The notes under the pieces: generated by a model
The model's database searches: none
What the model was told of the DNA's origin: nothing
Seen by the model: only the letters and a program-made list of their open reading frames with translations
Position numbers and translations under genes: made by a program
Shown here: piece by piece, positions 42,975-50,846 of the stretch
Numbering within the stretch: position 1 is the stretch's first letter
Layout of the letters: each line of letters opens with the position of its first letter
Source of the DNA: Trichococcus paludicola
Lineage (GTDB): Bacteria > Bacillota > Bacilli > Lactobacillales > Aerococcaceae
Length of the DNA: 64,000 bases
Direction of reading: 5' to 3'
Assembly (NCBI RefSeq): GCF_003052295.1
Contig: NZ_QBLC01000001.1
Span: forward strand, 124,001 to 188,000

Positions 42975-43688
42975 ATGCAAGGCATTAGCGAGATTCAAAA
43001 AGACCTATCATCCTATACATTGAAGAACCTTGCCATATTCGCAATGTTTTTCGATCATATCTTTGCGGTATTTGTGCCGCAAGACAGCCTTGAAGGCGTG
43101 GCGCTGCGGATAGCGGGGCGGATTGCCGCACCGATCATGTGCTATATGATTGCGGAAGGCTACCATTACACATCCAATCTGAAAAAATATATCGTGCGGT
43201 TGATGTTGTTTGCCGCAGTCTCGCATTTTCCGTATGTCTGGTATTTTGGGCTCCCATGGTGGCAAGCCACAAGCGTCATCTGGGGCTTGGCGCTCGGATT
43301 GGTGGCATTGGCAGCGGCAAAACGGGAGGACTGGTCCCTTCCGCTTAAAGCAACAATCGTTTTGCTGTGCTGTCTGTTGGCGGTCCCAGCTGATTGGAAT
43401 TATGTAGCGGTCTTATGGATCCTGTTCTTTGGATTGTTCAGAGGACAAATCGAAAAGCAGCTGCTGAGTTTTGCAGTCATCGGGATTCTGTTCCACATCA
43501 TCCCTTCCATCAGCGAAAGCGGTTGGACGCAATCCTACCAAGTCGGCATTTTTCTGGCCGTCCCGCTGCTGCTGTTCTACAAAGGCCGTCAAGGAAAGAA
43601 ATCCAATGTGATGAAATGGGGCTTCTATGCTTTCTATCCGTTCCATCTGTTGCTGTTGGAACTAGTAAAAATGATCGTATCCGCGTAA
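42975..43688 (+). CDS. TraX family membrane protein
   Basis: 237 residues with seven to eight hydrophobic helices. SYTLKNLAIFAMFFDHI near the N-terminus and FYAFYPFHLLLLELVK at the end are typical of TraX-like acyltransferase membrane proteins; TraX itself acetylates F pilin. No conjugation gene is near, so the chromosomal role is unknown, perhaps acylation of a surface molecule. ATG 42975 with GAGGAG seven bases before it is chosen over GTG 42960. The lipoprotein gene follows after 17 bases. Confidence 0.88.
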   Translation: MQGISEIQKDLSSYTLKNLAIFAMFFDHIFAVFVPQDSLEGVALRIAGRIAAPIMCYMIAEGYHYTSNLKKYIVRLMLFAAVSHFPYVWYFGLPWWQATSVIWGLALGLVALAAAKREDWSLPLKATIVLLCCLLAVPADWNYVAVLWILFFGLFRGQIEKQLLSFAVIGILFHIIPSISESGWTQSYQVGIFLAVPLLLFYKGRQGKKSNVMKWGFYAFYPFHLLLLELVKMIVSA

Positions 43689-43705
43689 TGGAGGACTGCA
43701 TATAA

Positions 43706-44905
43706 ATGAGAATCATTAAAAATTGGCGCCGCGCTGTCATCGGCATCCTGACGGCTTTGGTGCTGTCTGCTTGCTCCGGCTCGGATGAACAGACGGAAAC
43801 CGAGGAGTCGGAGAGCGCTCCGGCGAGTTCGGCTGTCGAAGCGGTGACTTCAGAAGAAGATATATCAGTTGAAGATGACACAACGGTGGTCCATCCGGAA
43901 GAGCCGGAGCCGTTGGTGTATGAAGGGGACCTGGAACTTCCCGTCAACGGAGCGACCGGATATGCTTCGGTTCTGATGGATCTGAAGGCGACTGCCGCTG
44001 CCGGGTCCGAGTCGATCGCGACTTTGGAAGCGGGATCCGTTTTTGAAGTGGTGGAGGAAGTGGGCGATTGGTGGTATGTCCAGACCGAAACCGAGTCAGG
44101 CTGGGTGCAACATCTTTATTGTTTCATCAACCTTCCGGACGTGATCCCTTCCATCATCTATAACAACACCAACACGTACGCGTCCAAGTTCGTTTCTTCC
44201 GGAAAAGTGATCCCTGGCATAACCGGTCAGGCGCTTTATGACGGGAAAGCATACAATATGCGTCTGGGCAAAGTATCCGATATCGTACCGGTGCTCTACA
44301 GCATGTCAAAGAAAATCAATTCAGCGCAACAAGCCGCCTTGGCGGAAGGGAATTCCTTGGTAATCTATGAGGGCTATCGTCCATTTTCTGCCCAGAAGAT
44401 GACGGTGGATGCCTTGACGAATTTGGCTGCGACCGATCCGGAAGTGATGGCGGGTATCAACACCTATCCTTGGGACACCAACTGGTTCATCGCGACAAAC
44501 GTTTCGAATCATCAGATGGGCTATGCCATCGATGTCACACTGGCGAAAATAACGGAACAGCAGGAAATCATCGTCGGCGACTATGCCGCGACCGCCATTA
44601 CGGGCTACACGGAATACACGATGCCGACAACCATCCATGAATTGAGCATGGCTTCGGCTACGTTCACCGGACCGGTCAAATCCAGTTCCCCGACCGCGTG
44701 GCTTCAATCCACCTTGGCGGATACGATGAATGAGGCAGCTATCCTCCTGCAGCGCTACTGCACGGACGCCGGATTGACACCGCTGGCTTCGGAATGGTGG
44801 CATTTCAATGATCTCGATGCGCGTTTTGCCACTGAGGGGAACAGCAGCAAAGGCGAATATCTTTTGGATGCAACGATGAGCGAAGCCCCGGAAGCGGCCG
44901 AATGA
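43706..44905 (+). CDS. Lipoprotein with SH3 domain and M15-type (VanX/VanY-like) peptidase domain
   Basis: 399 residues. The signal peptide ends in the lipobox LSAC. An acidic Ser/Glu-rich linker (residues 25-70) leads to a bacterial SH3 domain (about 75-140; WWYVQTETESGWV), then a zinc peptidase domain. Peptidase motifs are EGYRPFSAQ, SNHQMGYAIDV (His/Asp ligands) and SEWWHF (catalytic Glu and last His), matching D-Ala-D-Ala dipeptidase/carboxypeptidase proteins. It should trim peptidoglycan stem peptides outside the membrane. It is probably co-transcribed with the traX-like gene. It need not mean glycopeptide resistance, since no VanH/VanA ligase is near. Confidence 0.88.
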   Translation: MRIIKNWRRAVIGILTALVLSACSGSDEQTETEESESAPASSAVEAVTSEEDISVEDDTTVVHPEEPEPLVYEGDLELPVNGATGYASVLMDLKATAAAGSESIATLEAGSVFEVVEEVGDWWYVQTETESGWVQHLYCFINLPDVIPSIIYNNTNTYASKFVSSGKVIPGITGQALYDGKAYNMRLGKVSDIVPVLYSMSKKINSAQQAALAEGNSLVIYEGYRPFSAQKMTVDALTNLAATDPEVMAGINTYPWDTNWFIATNVSNHQMGYAIDVTLAKITEQQEIIVGDYAATAITGYTEYTMPTTIHELSMASATFTGPVKSSSPTAWLQSTLADTMNEAAILLQRYCTDAGLTPLASEWWHFNDLDARFATEGNSSKGEYLLDATMSEAPEAAE

Positions 44906-44935
44906 TGAATAGGCAATGACCGAAATGAACACAAA

Positions 44936-44972
44936 AAGAAACACAATCGAATTTTTTCGATTGTGTCTCTTT
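44936..44972 (-). terminator. Intrinsic terminator of tRNA-Val, shared with the convergent gene
   Basis: A GAAACACAATCGA/TCGATTGTGTCTC stem. On the minus strand it is followed by TTTTTGTG, which suits the tRNA gene. Confidence 0.8.
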
Positions 44973-44998
44973 ACTTACTATTATGTGCTGAATCTTGA

Positions 44999-45070
44999 TG
45001 GTCCCTACTGGGATTGAACCAGCGACCCCTACCATGTCAAGGTAGTGCTCTCCCGCTGAGCTAAGGAACC
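44999..45070 (-). tRNA. tRNA-Val (GAC)
   Basis: The minus strand folds into a 72-base cloverleaf: acceptor GGTTCCT with AGGGACC, D arm GCTC/GAGC, anticodon stem CTACC/GGTAG with loop TTGACAT, and T arm GCTGG-TTCAATC-CCAGT. The anticodon is GAC. The discriminator A is followed by TCA, so the CCA end is not encoded and must be added. It is a solitary tRNA gene with its own terminator. Confidence 0.96.
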
Positions 45071-45233
45071 AATAAACAGATGAATCACCTGCTCGTATAT
45101 TTGATTATAACATATTTGCGTGATAAGTGAAGAGGGAAATTTAAAAAAAGAGAAACGAATAAGGCATGCATTCCATAGGACAACAGGGTATACTGGAAAA
45201 GGATAATTGAAAAGGAAAATTTGGAGGCTAATT

Positions 45234-45758
45234 ATGGATAACAATGATATATTGATCCGTCTGCGCTATGCGCTGGACATCAAGGATGCGGATATGGTCG
45301 AAGTATTCCGCTTGGGCGGACTCGAATTGACGAAGGAAGCAGTGCAAAAAATGCTCAAAAATCCAAAAAAGGATGAAGCGACGGATACTGCCGGAGCTGC
45401 AGCCCCATCGGAAGACGATCAACTGGCTTGCGACAATGCGACCTTGGAATCGTTCTTGAACGGACTCATCACTTCCCAACGCGGCAAAGCACAAGCGAAG
45501 CCCGGCGAAACGGAATCAAAACCGGAATTTACGCTGAACAACGGGAACGTCAACAATCTGCTGCTGAAGAAAGTCAAAATCGCGCTGACTTTGACAAACG
45601 AAGACATGCTTGAAATCCTGGAATCGGTTGGCGTTACCGTATCGAAAAGCGAATTGAGCGCGGTCCTCCGCAAAGAAGGGCACCGCAATTACAAACCTTG
45701 CGGCGACCGTTATGCACGGAATTTCCTGAAAGGCTTGGCGCTGCGCTACCGCGGATAG
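45234..45758 (+). CDS. DUF1456 family protein (YehS-like)
   Basis: 174 residues. Two copies of the DUF1456 helix bundle occur: NDILIRLRYALDIKDADMVEVF at the N-terminus and NNLLLKKVKIALTLTNEDMLEIL after an Ala/Glu-rich linker (residues 45-95). The terminal CGDRYARNFLKGLALRYR is typical. It is thought to be a cytosolic, possibly nucleic-acid-associated protein; the role is unknown. TTGGAGG precedes ATG 45234. Confidence 0.9.
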   Translation: MDNNDILIRLRYALDIKDADMVEVFRLGGLELTKEAVQKMLKNPKKDEATDTAGAAAPSEDDQLACDNATLESFLNGLITSQRGKAQAKPGETESKPEFTLNNGNVNNLLLKKVKIALTLTNEDMLEILESVGVTVSKSELSAVLRKEGHRNYKPCGDRYARNFLKGLALRYRG

Positions 45759-45830
45759 GCTGTATTTTAGCCCGCCAAACCGCTTTTGGCGATTTATTTC
45801 AGATGCATCGCGTCCGCAATAAATAAAAAT

Positions 45831-45869
45831 AAAAAACATGATTCGCCTTTGCGGGGAATCATGTTTTTT
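45831..45869. terminator. Bidirectional intrinsic terminator
   Basis: AAAAAACATGATTC pairs with GAATCATGTTTTTT between the convergent DUF1456 and rluA-type genes. Confidence 0.9.
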
Positions 45870-45870
45870 G

Positions 45871-46830
45871 TCATTTCGAATACAACAGGAAAGCTTTCGG
45901 CACCGGCGCGCTGAAGCGGACGAGTTCGCCGGTTGCAGGATGGAGGAATGCTAGTGTGGTAGCGTGCAGCCCCAAACGTTTCATGGGATTGGTGTGGGCA
46001 CCGTACTTCTTGTCTCCGGCAACCGGATGGCCCAAGGATTCCATGTGGACGCGGATCTGATTCTTCCGGCCGGTCTCCAATTGCACCTCCAAGAGCGAAT
46101 ATTCTTTGTTTGCTCGGATCTTGCGGTAATGGGTCACGGCATGTTGGCCGCCGTTGTCTTTCGGACTGGAATGGACCTTCATGGCCTTGCTCTCGGTCAG
46201 CCATGAGGAGATGGTGCCGGACTCATTCTTGATCTCGCCCTCGACAAGAGCGGTATAGATGCGTTCTTTGACGAGTTCCTTCCAACCATTTTGCAGCTTC
46301 TCTTTCAGCTCTTCGGATTTTGCGAAAAGCATGACGCCGGATGTGTCCCGGTCCAGGCGATGCACGACAAATATCCGGTTCGCTTTGTTGTCTTCTTTGA
46401 CGTAGTGGCTCAATTGGCGGTAAGCGGTCGGTTCTTTTGGATCGTCGGTTGCCATCGACAACAGGCCGGCATCCTTATTGATCACGATGATCGATTCGTC
46501 CTCAAACAGGATCTTGAGGCCGGACAGGGACGTTTTTTTGATGGCTTCCTTATTTGCCAAAATGCCGACAGTCTGTCCGGGTTCCAATGGGTGGTTGTGT
46601 TTGGTGATGGCCTTGCCGTCGACAGTCACTTGTCCGCGGGTAAGGATCGATTTGACCGAATTGCGGCTTTGCTTGCTGAGGATCTGCAGCAAAAAGGGCA
46701 ACAATTCGCTTGGTTCGGTCACTGGGTATTGCGTAACCCCTTTGGTGGATGGGTTTTTTTGGGGTTCTATCGCCTTGTCCTGGCGATTGCGTTTATTATT
46801 GATGGGTCTTTGCTGGTTTGTTTTTTTCAT
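45871..46830 (-). CDS. RluA-family RNA pseudouridine synthase
   Basis: 319 residues. An N-terminal S4-type RNA-binding part (NSVKSILTRGQVTVDGK) is followed by the synthase domain with HRLDRDTSG, catalytic Asp D160, and then LETGRKNQIRVHMESLGHPVAGDKKYG. It modifies uridines in rRNA or tRNA. A longer frame to 47040 would run through the divergent promoter region; ATG 46830 has AGGAG eight bases before it. It is divergently placed to the UvrA2-like gene. Confidence 0.93.
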   Translation of the reverse strand: MKKTNQQRPINNKRNRQDKAIEPQKNPSTKGVTQYPVTEPSELLPFLLQILSKQSRNSVKSILTRGQVTVDGKAITKHNHPLEPGQTVGILANKEAIKKTSLSGLKILFEDESIIVINKDAGLLSMATDDPKEPTAYRQLSHYVKEDNKANRIFVVHRLDRDTSGVMLFAKSEELKEKLQNGWKELVKERIYTALVEGEIKNESGTISSWLTESKAMKVHSSPKDNGGQHAVTHYRKIRANKEYSLLEVQLETGRKNQIRVHMESLGHPVAGDKKYGAHTNPMKRLGLHATTLAFLHPATGELVRFSAPVPKAFLLYSK

Positions 46831-46987
46831 ATCGTTCGCTCCTGACTCTGTTCGCCGCCTGATTGCCGCGGTCGTCTCTTTTGAAGTATAACAGAAAACA
46901 GGGCATCCATCCCGCATAATCAGGACAAAAACGCAGCAAGTGGCATATAATTGAAACAGAAGAATCAAAAGGAAGCGGGGAGCATGC

Positions 46988-49441
46988 ATGGACCATATCA
47001 GCATCATCGGCGCAAAGGAAGGGAATCTGAAGAACATCACCGTGGATTTGCCCCGGAATAAATGGATTGTCCTTACAGGGGTATCCGGTTCCGGGAAAAC
47101 GACGCTGGCGATGGATGTGCTCTATCAGGAATGCCAGCGCCAATATCTGGAAGCAATCGGCTACCAAGGAATCCGCAAACCGAACATTGATGCGATCCGC
47201 AATGTATCTCCCGCTATCCAAATTCAGCAACAGGACTACAATAAAAATCCGCGTTCGACGGTGGGGACGGTCACGGACATCTATACCGATCTGCGAATGC
47301 TGTTCGAGAAGCTAAGTTCCAGACACTGCCCGGCTTGCGGTAAGAAAATCAGTTCGGCCGATTGTCGTGAGGAAACCGAAAAGAGCGCCGATGACTTCAG
47401 GGTGTTCCAGTATTGCCCGCACTGCGATCAGCGGATAGAGAAGCTGACCCGCACCCATTTTTCCTACAATACCCGAGAAGGTGCTTGCGCAACTTGCCTG
47501 GGTTTGGGGGAAACGTTGACGATCGATGAGAAGCGGGTGCTCCATGAAGAACTTTCACTTGAAGAGGGTGCAGTCGTTTTTTGGGAAAAACGTTACCGGG
47601 ATTATCAGCTGGAGTCGTTCTATGCTGCATGTGACCATTACGGCATGCGGCTAAAGATAAATACACCAGTGAAAGACTTTATACCGGCGCAGCACGTACT
47701 GCTGCTGCAGGGGGCCGAGAGTGAAGAAATGCATCGGCTGTTCCCAGATGTGCCGGTGCCCCGAACGGTTGCGGAAGGCCGCTTTGAAGGGGTGTTGCCG
47801 AACCTTTGGCGCAGAATGGCGGAAAAAAAAGGGGCTTCGAAACTCCGGGAGAACTATTTTGAATCTGTCATCTGCCCGGAATGCCATGGGGAACGGCTGA
47901 ACGAGCTGAGCAGGAGCGTGACGGTTAACGGGACGCGCTTGCCTGAACTGTCCGGGTCATCATTGAAAGAGCTTATGGATTGGATCAGCGGACTTGATGC
48001 AAACCTGATGCATTCGGAACAACTGTTGGCGGGGGTCTATGTGACGGATCTGAAGACCAAACTGAAACGGATCCTGAAGCTGGGATTGGGCTACCTGTCG
48101 CTCGACAGGCAGACGATGACGCTTTCGGGAGGGGAAGCGCAACGGCTGCGCTTGGCGGCGGTCCTCGATTCGGATCTGACGGGTGTCATCTACATCCTGG
48201 ATGAACCGACAATCAGTCTGCATCCAAAAGATACAGAAGGGCTCCTGACTGTGCTGCGGTCGCTGAGGGATAAAGGGAATACGGTGCTCGTCATCGAACA
48301 TGACACAGCCGTCATGGAAGCCGCGGACTACCTCATCGATATCGGTCCGGGAGCGGGGAAATACGGGGGCGAAGTCATCGGGTCAGGAACGCTGCAGCAA
48401 ATCAAGGGACAAGCGACATCCGTCACCGGTGCTTATCTGAACAGCAAGCCGGAACCGCGCGAAATTTTCCGTAAAGGATCGGGTGCCTTCATCGAGGTGA
48501 GGCAAGCGGACAAGCATAACCTCCGGAATCTGACAGTCCGTTTCCCCGTCGGCAGCCTCATTTGTGTCACCGGTGTATCGGGTTCCGGGAAATCGACGCT
48601 CGTTTTCGATGTGCTGGCGAAAGGGGACACGGAAAAATCGCAGAATTTGAATCAGGTGAGCGGGACTGGCTCATTCGACCGGATCGTCATCGTGGAACAG
48701 GCACCCCTCACCCGAATGAAACGTTCGAATGTCGCGACCTACTCTGATGCCTATACGGAAATCCGGAAAATCTTCGGCCGGCAGCAGACGGCCGTTGAAA
48801 AAGGGATGACAGCCAATTATTTTTCCTTCAATGTGAAAGGGGGACGCTGCGATTACTGCGAAGGCTTGGGCGTCGTCACAAACAACCTGTTGTTTTTTGA
48901 AGATCAGGAAGTTCCTTGCCCTGTCTGTTCGGGCAGACGCTTCAAGGATGATGTTCTGTTCGTGACCTATCGTGGACATTCGATCACCGCTGTGCTGGGA
49001 ATGTCGGTGGAGGAAGGCGCGGAATTGTTTGCGGATTCCCCAAAAATCAGTGCCATCCTGAAGCTGCTGCAGGATGTCGGTCTCGGGTACCTTGAGCTCG
49101 GCCAGACGACAACGACTTTATCGGGCGGCGAAGCGCAACGGCTCAAGTTGGCCGTGGAACTCTTGGCAAATCAGGGGAAAAAGAATCTGTATCTGATTGA
49201 TGAACCGACTACCGGCCTGCATCCGCTCGATGTCGAGAAGTTCCTGGTATTATTGGATCGGATGGTCGATTCCGGCAGCACGGTGGTCGTTGTGGAACAC
49301 AATCAGCAAATCATCGGAGCCGCGGATTGGATCATCGACCTTGGTCCGGGGGGCGGAGATGACGGTGGTAGAATCATTGCGGAAGGAACGCCATCCGACC
49401 TCCGGAAAAACCCGAATTCGGTGACCGGAAAATTCATATGA
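46988..49441 (+). CDS. UvrA2-like ABC ATPase (class II UvrA homologue)
   Basis: 817 residues, about 120 shorter than housekeeping UvrA. Two ABC ATPase halves occur, with Walker A GVSGSGKTT and GVSGSGKST and two LSGGEAQRL signatures. Zinc-finger Cys pairs appear as CPAC, CPHC, CATC, CPEC, CDYC and CPVC. The shortfall is mainly in the N-terminal part where UvrB binds, as in UvrA2 and drug-resistance DrrC-type proteins. It may bind damaged or drug-loaded DNA, acting outside the standard repair route. ATG 46988 follows GGGGAG. Confidence 0.9.
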   Translation: MDHISIIGAKEGNLKNITVDLPRNKWIVLTGVSGSGKTTLAMDVLYQECQRQYLEAIGYQGIRKPNIDAIRNVSPAIQIQQQDYNKNPRSTVGTVTDIYTDLRMLFEKLSSRHCPACGKKISSADCREETEKSADDFRVFQYCPHCDQRIEKLTRTHFSYNTREGACATCLGLGETLTIDEKRVLHEELSLEEGAVVFWEKRYRDYQLESFYAACDHYGMRLKINTPVKDFIPAQHVLLLQGAESEEMHRLFPDVPVPRTVAEGRFEGVLPNLWRRMAEKKGASKLRENYFESVICPECHGERLNELSRSVTVNGTRLPELSGSSLKELMDWISGLDANLMHSEQLLAGVYVTDLKTKLKRILKLGLGYLSLDRQTMTLSGGEAQRLRLAAVLDSDLTGVIYILDEPTISLHPKDTEGLLTVLRSLRDKGNTVLVIEHDTAVMEAADYLIDIGPGAGKYGGEVIGSGTLQQIKGQATSVTGAYLNSKPEPREIFRKGSGAFIEVRQADKHNLRNLTVRFPVGSLICVTGVSGSGKSTLVFDVLAKGDTEKSQNLNQVSGTGSFDRIVIVEQAPLTRMKRSNVATYSDAYTEIRKIFGRQQTAVEKGMTANYFSFNVKGGRCDYCEGLGVVTNNLLFFEDQEVPCPVCSGRRFKDDVLFVTYRGHSITAVLGMSVEEGAELFADSPKISAILKLLQDVGLGYLELGQTTTTLSGGEAQRLKLAVELLANQGKKNLYLIDEPTTGLHPLDVEKFLVLLDRMVDSGSTVVVVEHNQQIIGAADWIIDLGPGGGDDGGRIIAEGTPSDLRKNPNSVTGKFI

Positions 49442-49461
49442 GGCCTAAAAAGTGAAAATGA

Positions 49462-49490
49462 TTGACAGATGCCGGGAAAATCGCTATCTT
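49462..49490 (+). promoter_or_regulatory. Strong sigma-A promoter for the leader-lysR unit
   Basis: TTGACA, 17-bp spacer, TATCTT. The expected start at about 49497 precedes the Cys-rich leader ORF by some 32 bases. Confidence 0.82.
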
Positions 49491-49528
49491 ATTAGAAAGC
49501 GATTAGGAAAAGAAGGGGAGGCAGAACC

Positions 49529-49630
49529 ATGCAGAAGATGATGTGTTGTATGTGCGGATGTAAGAAACATGCAGGAATATTCTTATCATCTTTTGATCTC
49601 CACAACCGGGCGTTTTTGCCCGCTCTGTAA
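49529..49630 (+). CDS. Cys-rich 33-residue leader peptide
   Basis: The ORF begins MQKMMCCMCGCKKHAG and ends FLPAL at TAA 49628-49630. GGGGAGG lies eight bases before ATG, as strong as at real genes here. Four of residues 6-11 are Cys and three of the first eight are Met. A terminator follows 66 bases after the stop, and a lysR gene after that. The bases TGCGGATG (49553-49560), covering a Cys and a Gly codon, are perfectly complementary to CATCCGCA at 49654-49661. This is the layout of a ribosome-mediated attenuator sensing cysteine. A metal-binding peptide is the alternative. Confidence 0.65.
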   Translation: MQKMMCCMCGCKKHAGIFLSSFDLHNRAFLPAL

Positions 49631-49695
49631 AGGGGATTATGGGGCAGATTGTGCATCCGCATCCAAGTGAAGCGCTGAAATGATGATGAATACTC

Positions 49696-49733
49696 GTGCA
49701 TGTGTGTTTTGTTGACGCGCATGCACTTTTTTT
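49696..49733 (+). terminator. Attenuator-type intrinsic terminator before lysR
   Basis: GTGCATGTG (49696-49704) pairs with CGCATGCAC (49718-49726), with one wobble, and is followed by seven T residues. It lies within the leader transcript, 49 bases before the lysR start, so transcription must read through it to reach the gene. Confidence 0.85.
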
Positions 49734-49781
49734 GTGGAAATGATGGGAACCCATCGGAAAATAGAGCGGGGTGGCAAAAAT

Positions 49782-50714
49782 ATGAATCTGCAACAATTGC
49801 GATATGTCATAACTGTGGCGAAATACGGCACTTTTCGGGAGGCCGCGAGGCAATTATATATGGCGCAATCCAGTCTGTCGTCAAGCATCAAAGATCTGGA
49901 GGAAGAATATGGCATTCAGATTTTCGAGCGTTCCAAAAAAGGGATTGAAATAACCAAAGAAGGGGCTATGCTTTTGGAATTCGCCGATCAGATCGTAGCC
50001 CAAGCGGACCAATTGGATTACCGTTATCTGTATGCGACCGAAAACAGGAGACTGTTTTCGGTTTCCAGTCAGCACTATGATTTTGCTTCGGAAGGGTTTG
50101 CCCGACTGGTTTCGGAAAAAAAGGAAGAATCGCTGAATTTCCGTTTCCTGGAGACGAGCACCTCGAAAGTGATGGAAGACGTGCGGGATGCCGTCAGCGA
50201 AGTCGGCTTCATCTATCTGAACGACTTCAATGGGAAAGTCATCAGGCAGCATCTCGACGCTTTTGACCTGAAATTCGATCCGCTGATCGCGTTCCAGCCG
50301 CATGTATTCCTCAGCGAGTTCCATCCGTTGGCGAAGCAGGAGAGAATTACGCAGGAGGAGCTCCATCCGTACCCCGTCATTTCATTCGATCAAAGTAAAA
50401 ATAGCACACTGCAACTGATGGAAGAGTCGATCCAAGTCGACCAAAATGCCCAGCGGATCAGTGCAAGCGACCGTGCGACCGTATTAAATCTGTTGTCAGT
50501 GACGAATGGATACTTGGTCGGTTCAGGTCTCTTGAAATCGAATACGCAGGATCATATTGTCGTGGTACCGATGGATGTCGATCAAAAAAACACCATCGGT
50601 TTCATCTATTCGAAAGTGCGGCCGCTCAGCACGATCTCCAAGCGCTACATGAAAATCGTAAGGGAATTGTTGGAGGGCGATCAACGTATTGAACTGACTT
50701 CTGCTGAAGAGTGA
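49782..50714 (+). CDS. LysR-family transcriptional regulator under a leader attenuator
   Basis: 310 residues. The N-terminus MNLQQLRYVITVAKYGTFREAARQLYMAQSSLSSSIKDLEEEYGIQIFERSKKG is close in style to streptococcal and lactococcal CmbR/MtaR-type sulfur regulators, which is inference from memory. The ligand domain follows with normal length. ATG 49782 is preceded by a weak GGGGTGG site; the frame back to 49734 starts inside the terminator and is rejected. Expression probably depends on the upstream leader. It has no obvious target operon next to it. Confidence 0.88.
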   Translation: MNLQQLRYVITVAKYGTFREAARQLYMAQSSLSSSIKDLEEEYGIQIFERSKKGIEITKEGAMLLEFADQIVAQADQLDYRYLYATENRRLFSVSSQHYDFASEGFARLVSEKKEESLNFRFLETSTSKVMEDVRDAVSEVGFIYLNDFNGKVIRQHLDAFDLKFDPLIAFQPHVFLSEFHPLAKQERITQEELHPYPVISFDQSKNSTLQLMEESIQVDQNAQRISASDRATVLNLLSVTNGYLVGSGLLKSNTQDHIVVVPMDVDQKNTIGFIYSKVRPLSTISKRYMKIVRELLEGDQRIELTSAEE

Positions 50715-50752
50715 ATCAAGAAATTTTATGACGTTTCTTGTTCAACCAATAT

Positions 50753-50806
50753 AAAAAATGGCTATCCACAACGAGCGTATGCGCCTGTTGTGGATAGCCA
50801 TTTTTT
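50753..50806. terminator. Bidirectional intrinsic terminator
   Basis: A 20-bp perfect stem AAAAAATGGCTATCCACAAC with its complement, between lysR and the convergent gene. Confidence 0.95.
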
Positions 50807-50846
50807 ATGGAAAACAACATTTCAAGCGCACACGTAAAAGTGAGTG

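Noticed and set aside
42975-43688. Conjugative element signalled by traX
   Set aside because: No relaxase, coupling protein, pilus gene, integrase or attachment site is near; TraX-like proteins occur widely on chromosomes.
43706-44905. Glycopeptide resistance gene reading of the M15 lipoprotein
   Set aside because: VanX/VanY-like motifs are present, but there is no VanH, VanA/B-type ligase or VanRS nearby, and SH3-bearing lipoproteins of this type are common cell-wall enzymes.
46831-47040. N-terminal extension of the RluA gene to 47040
   Set aside because: It would cross the start of the divergent UvrA2 gene and reads as an atypical hydrophobic N-terminus; ATG 46830 has a good ribosome site.
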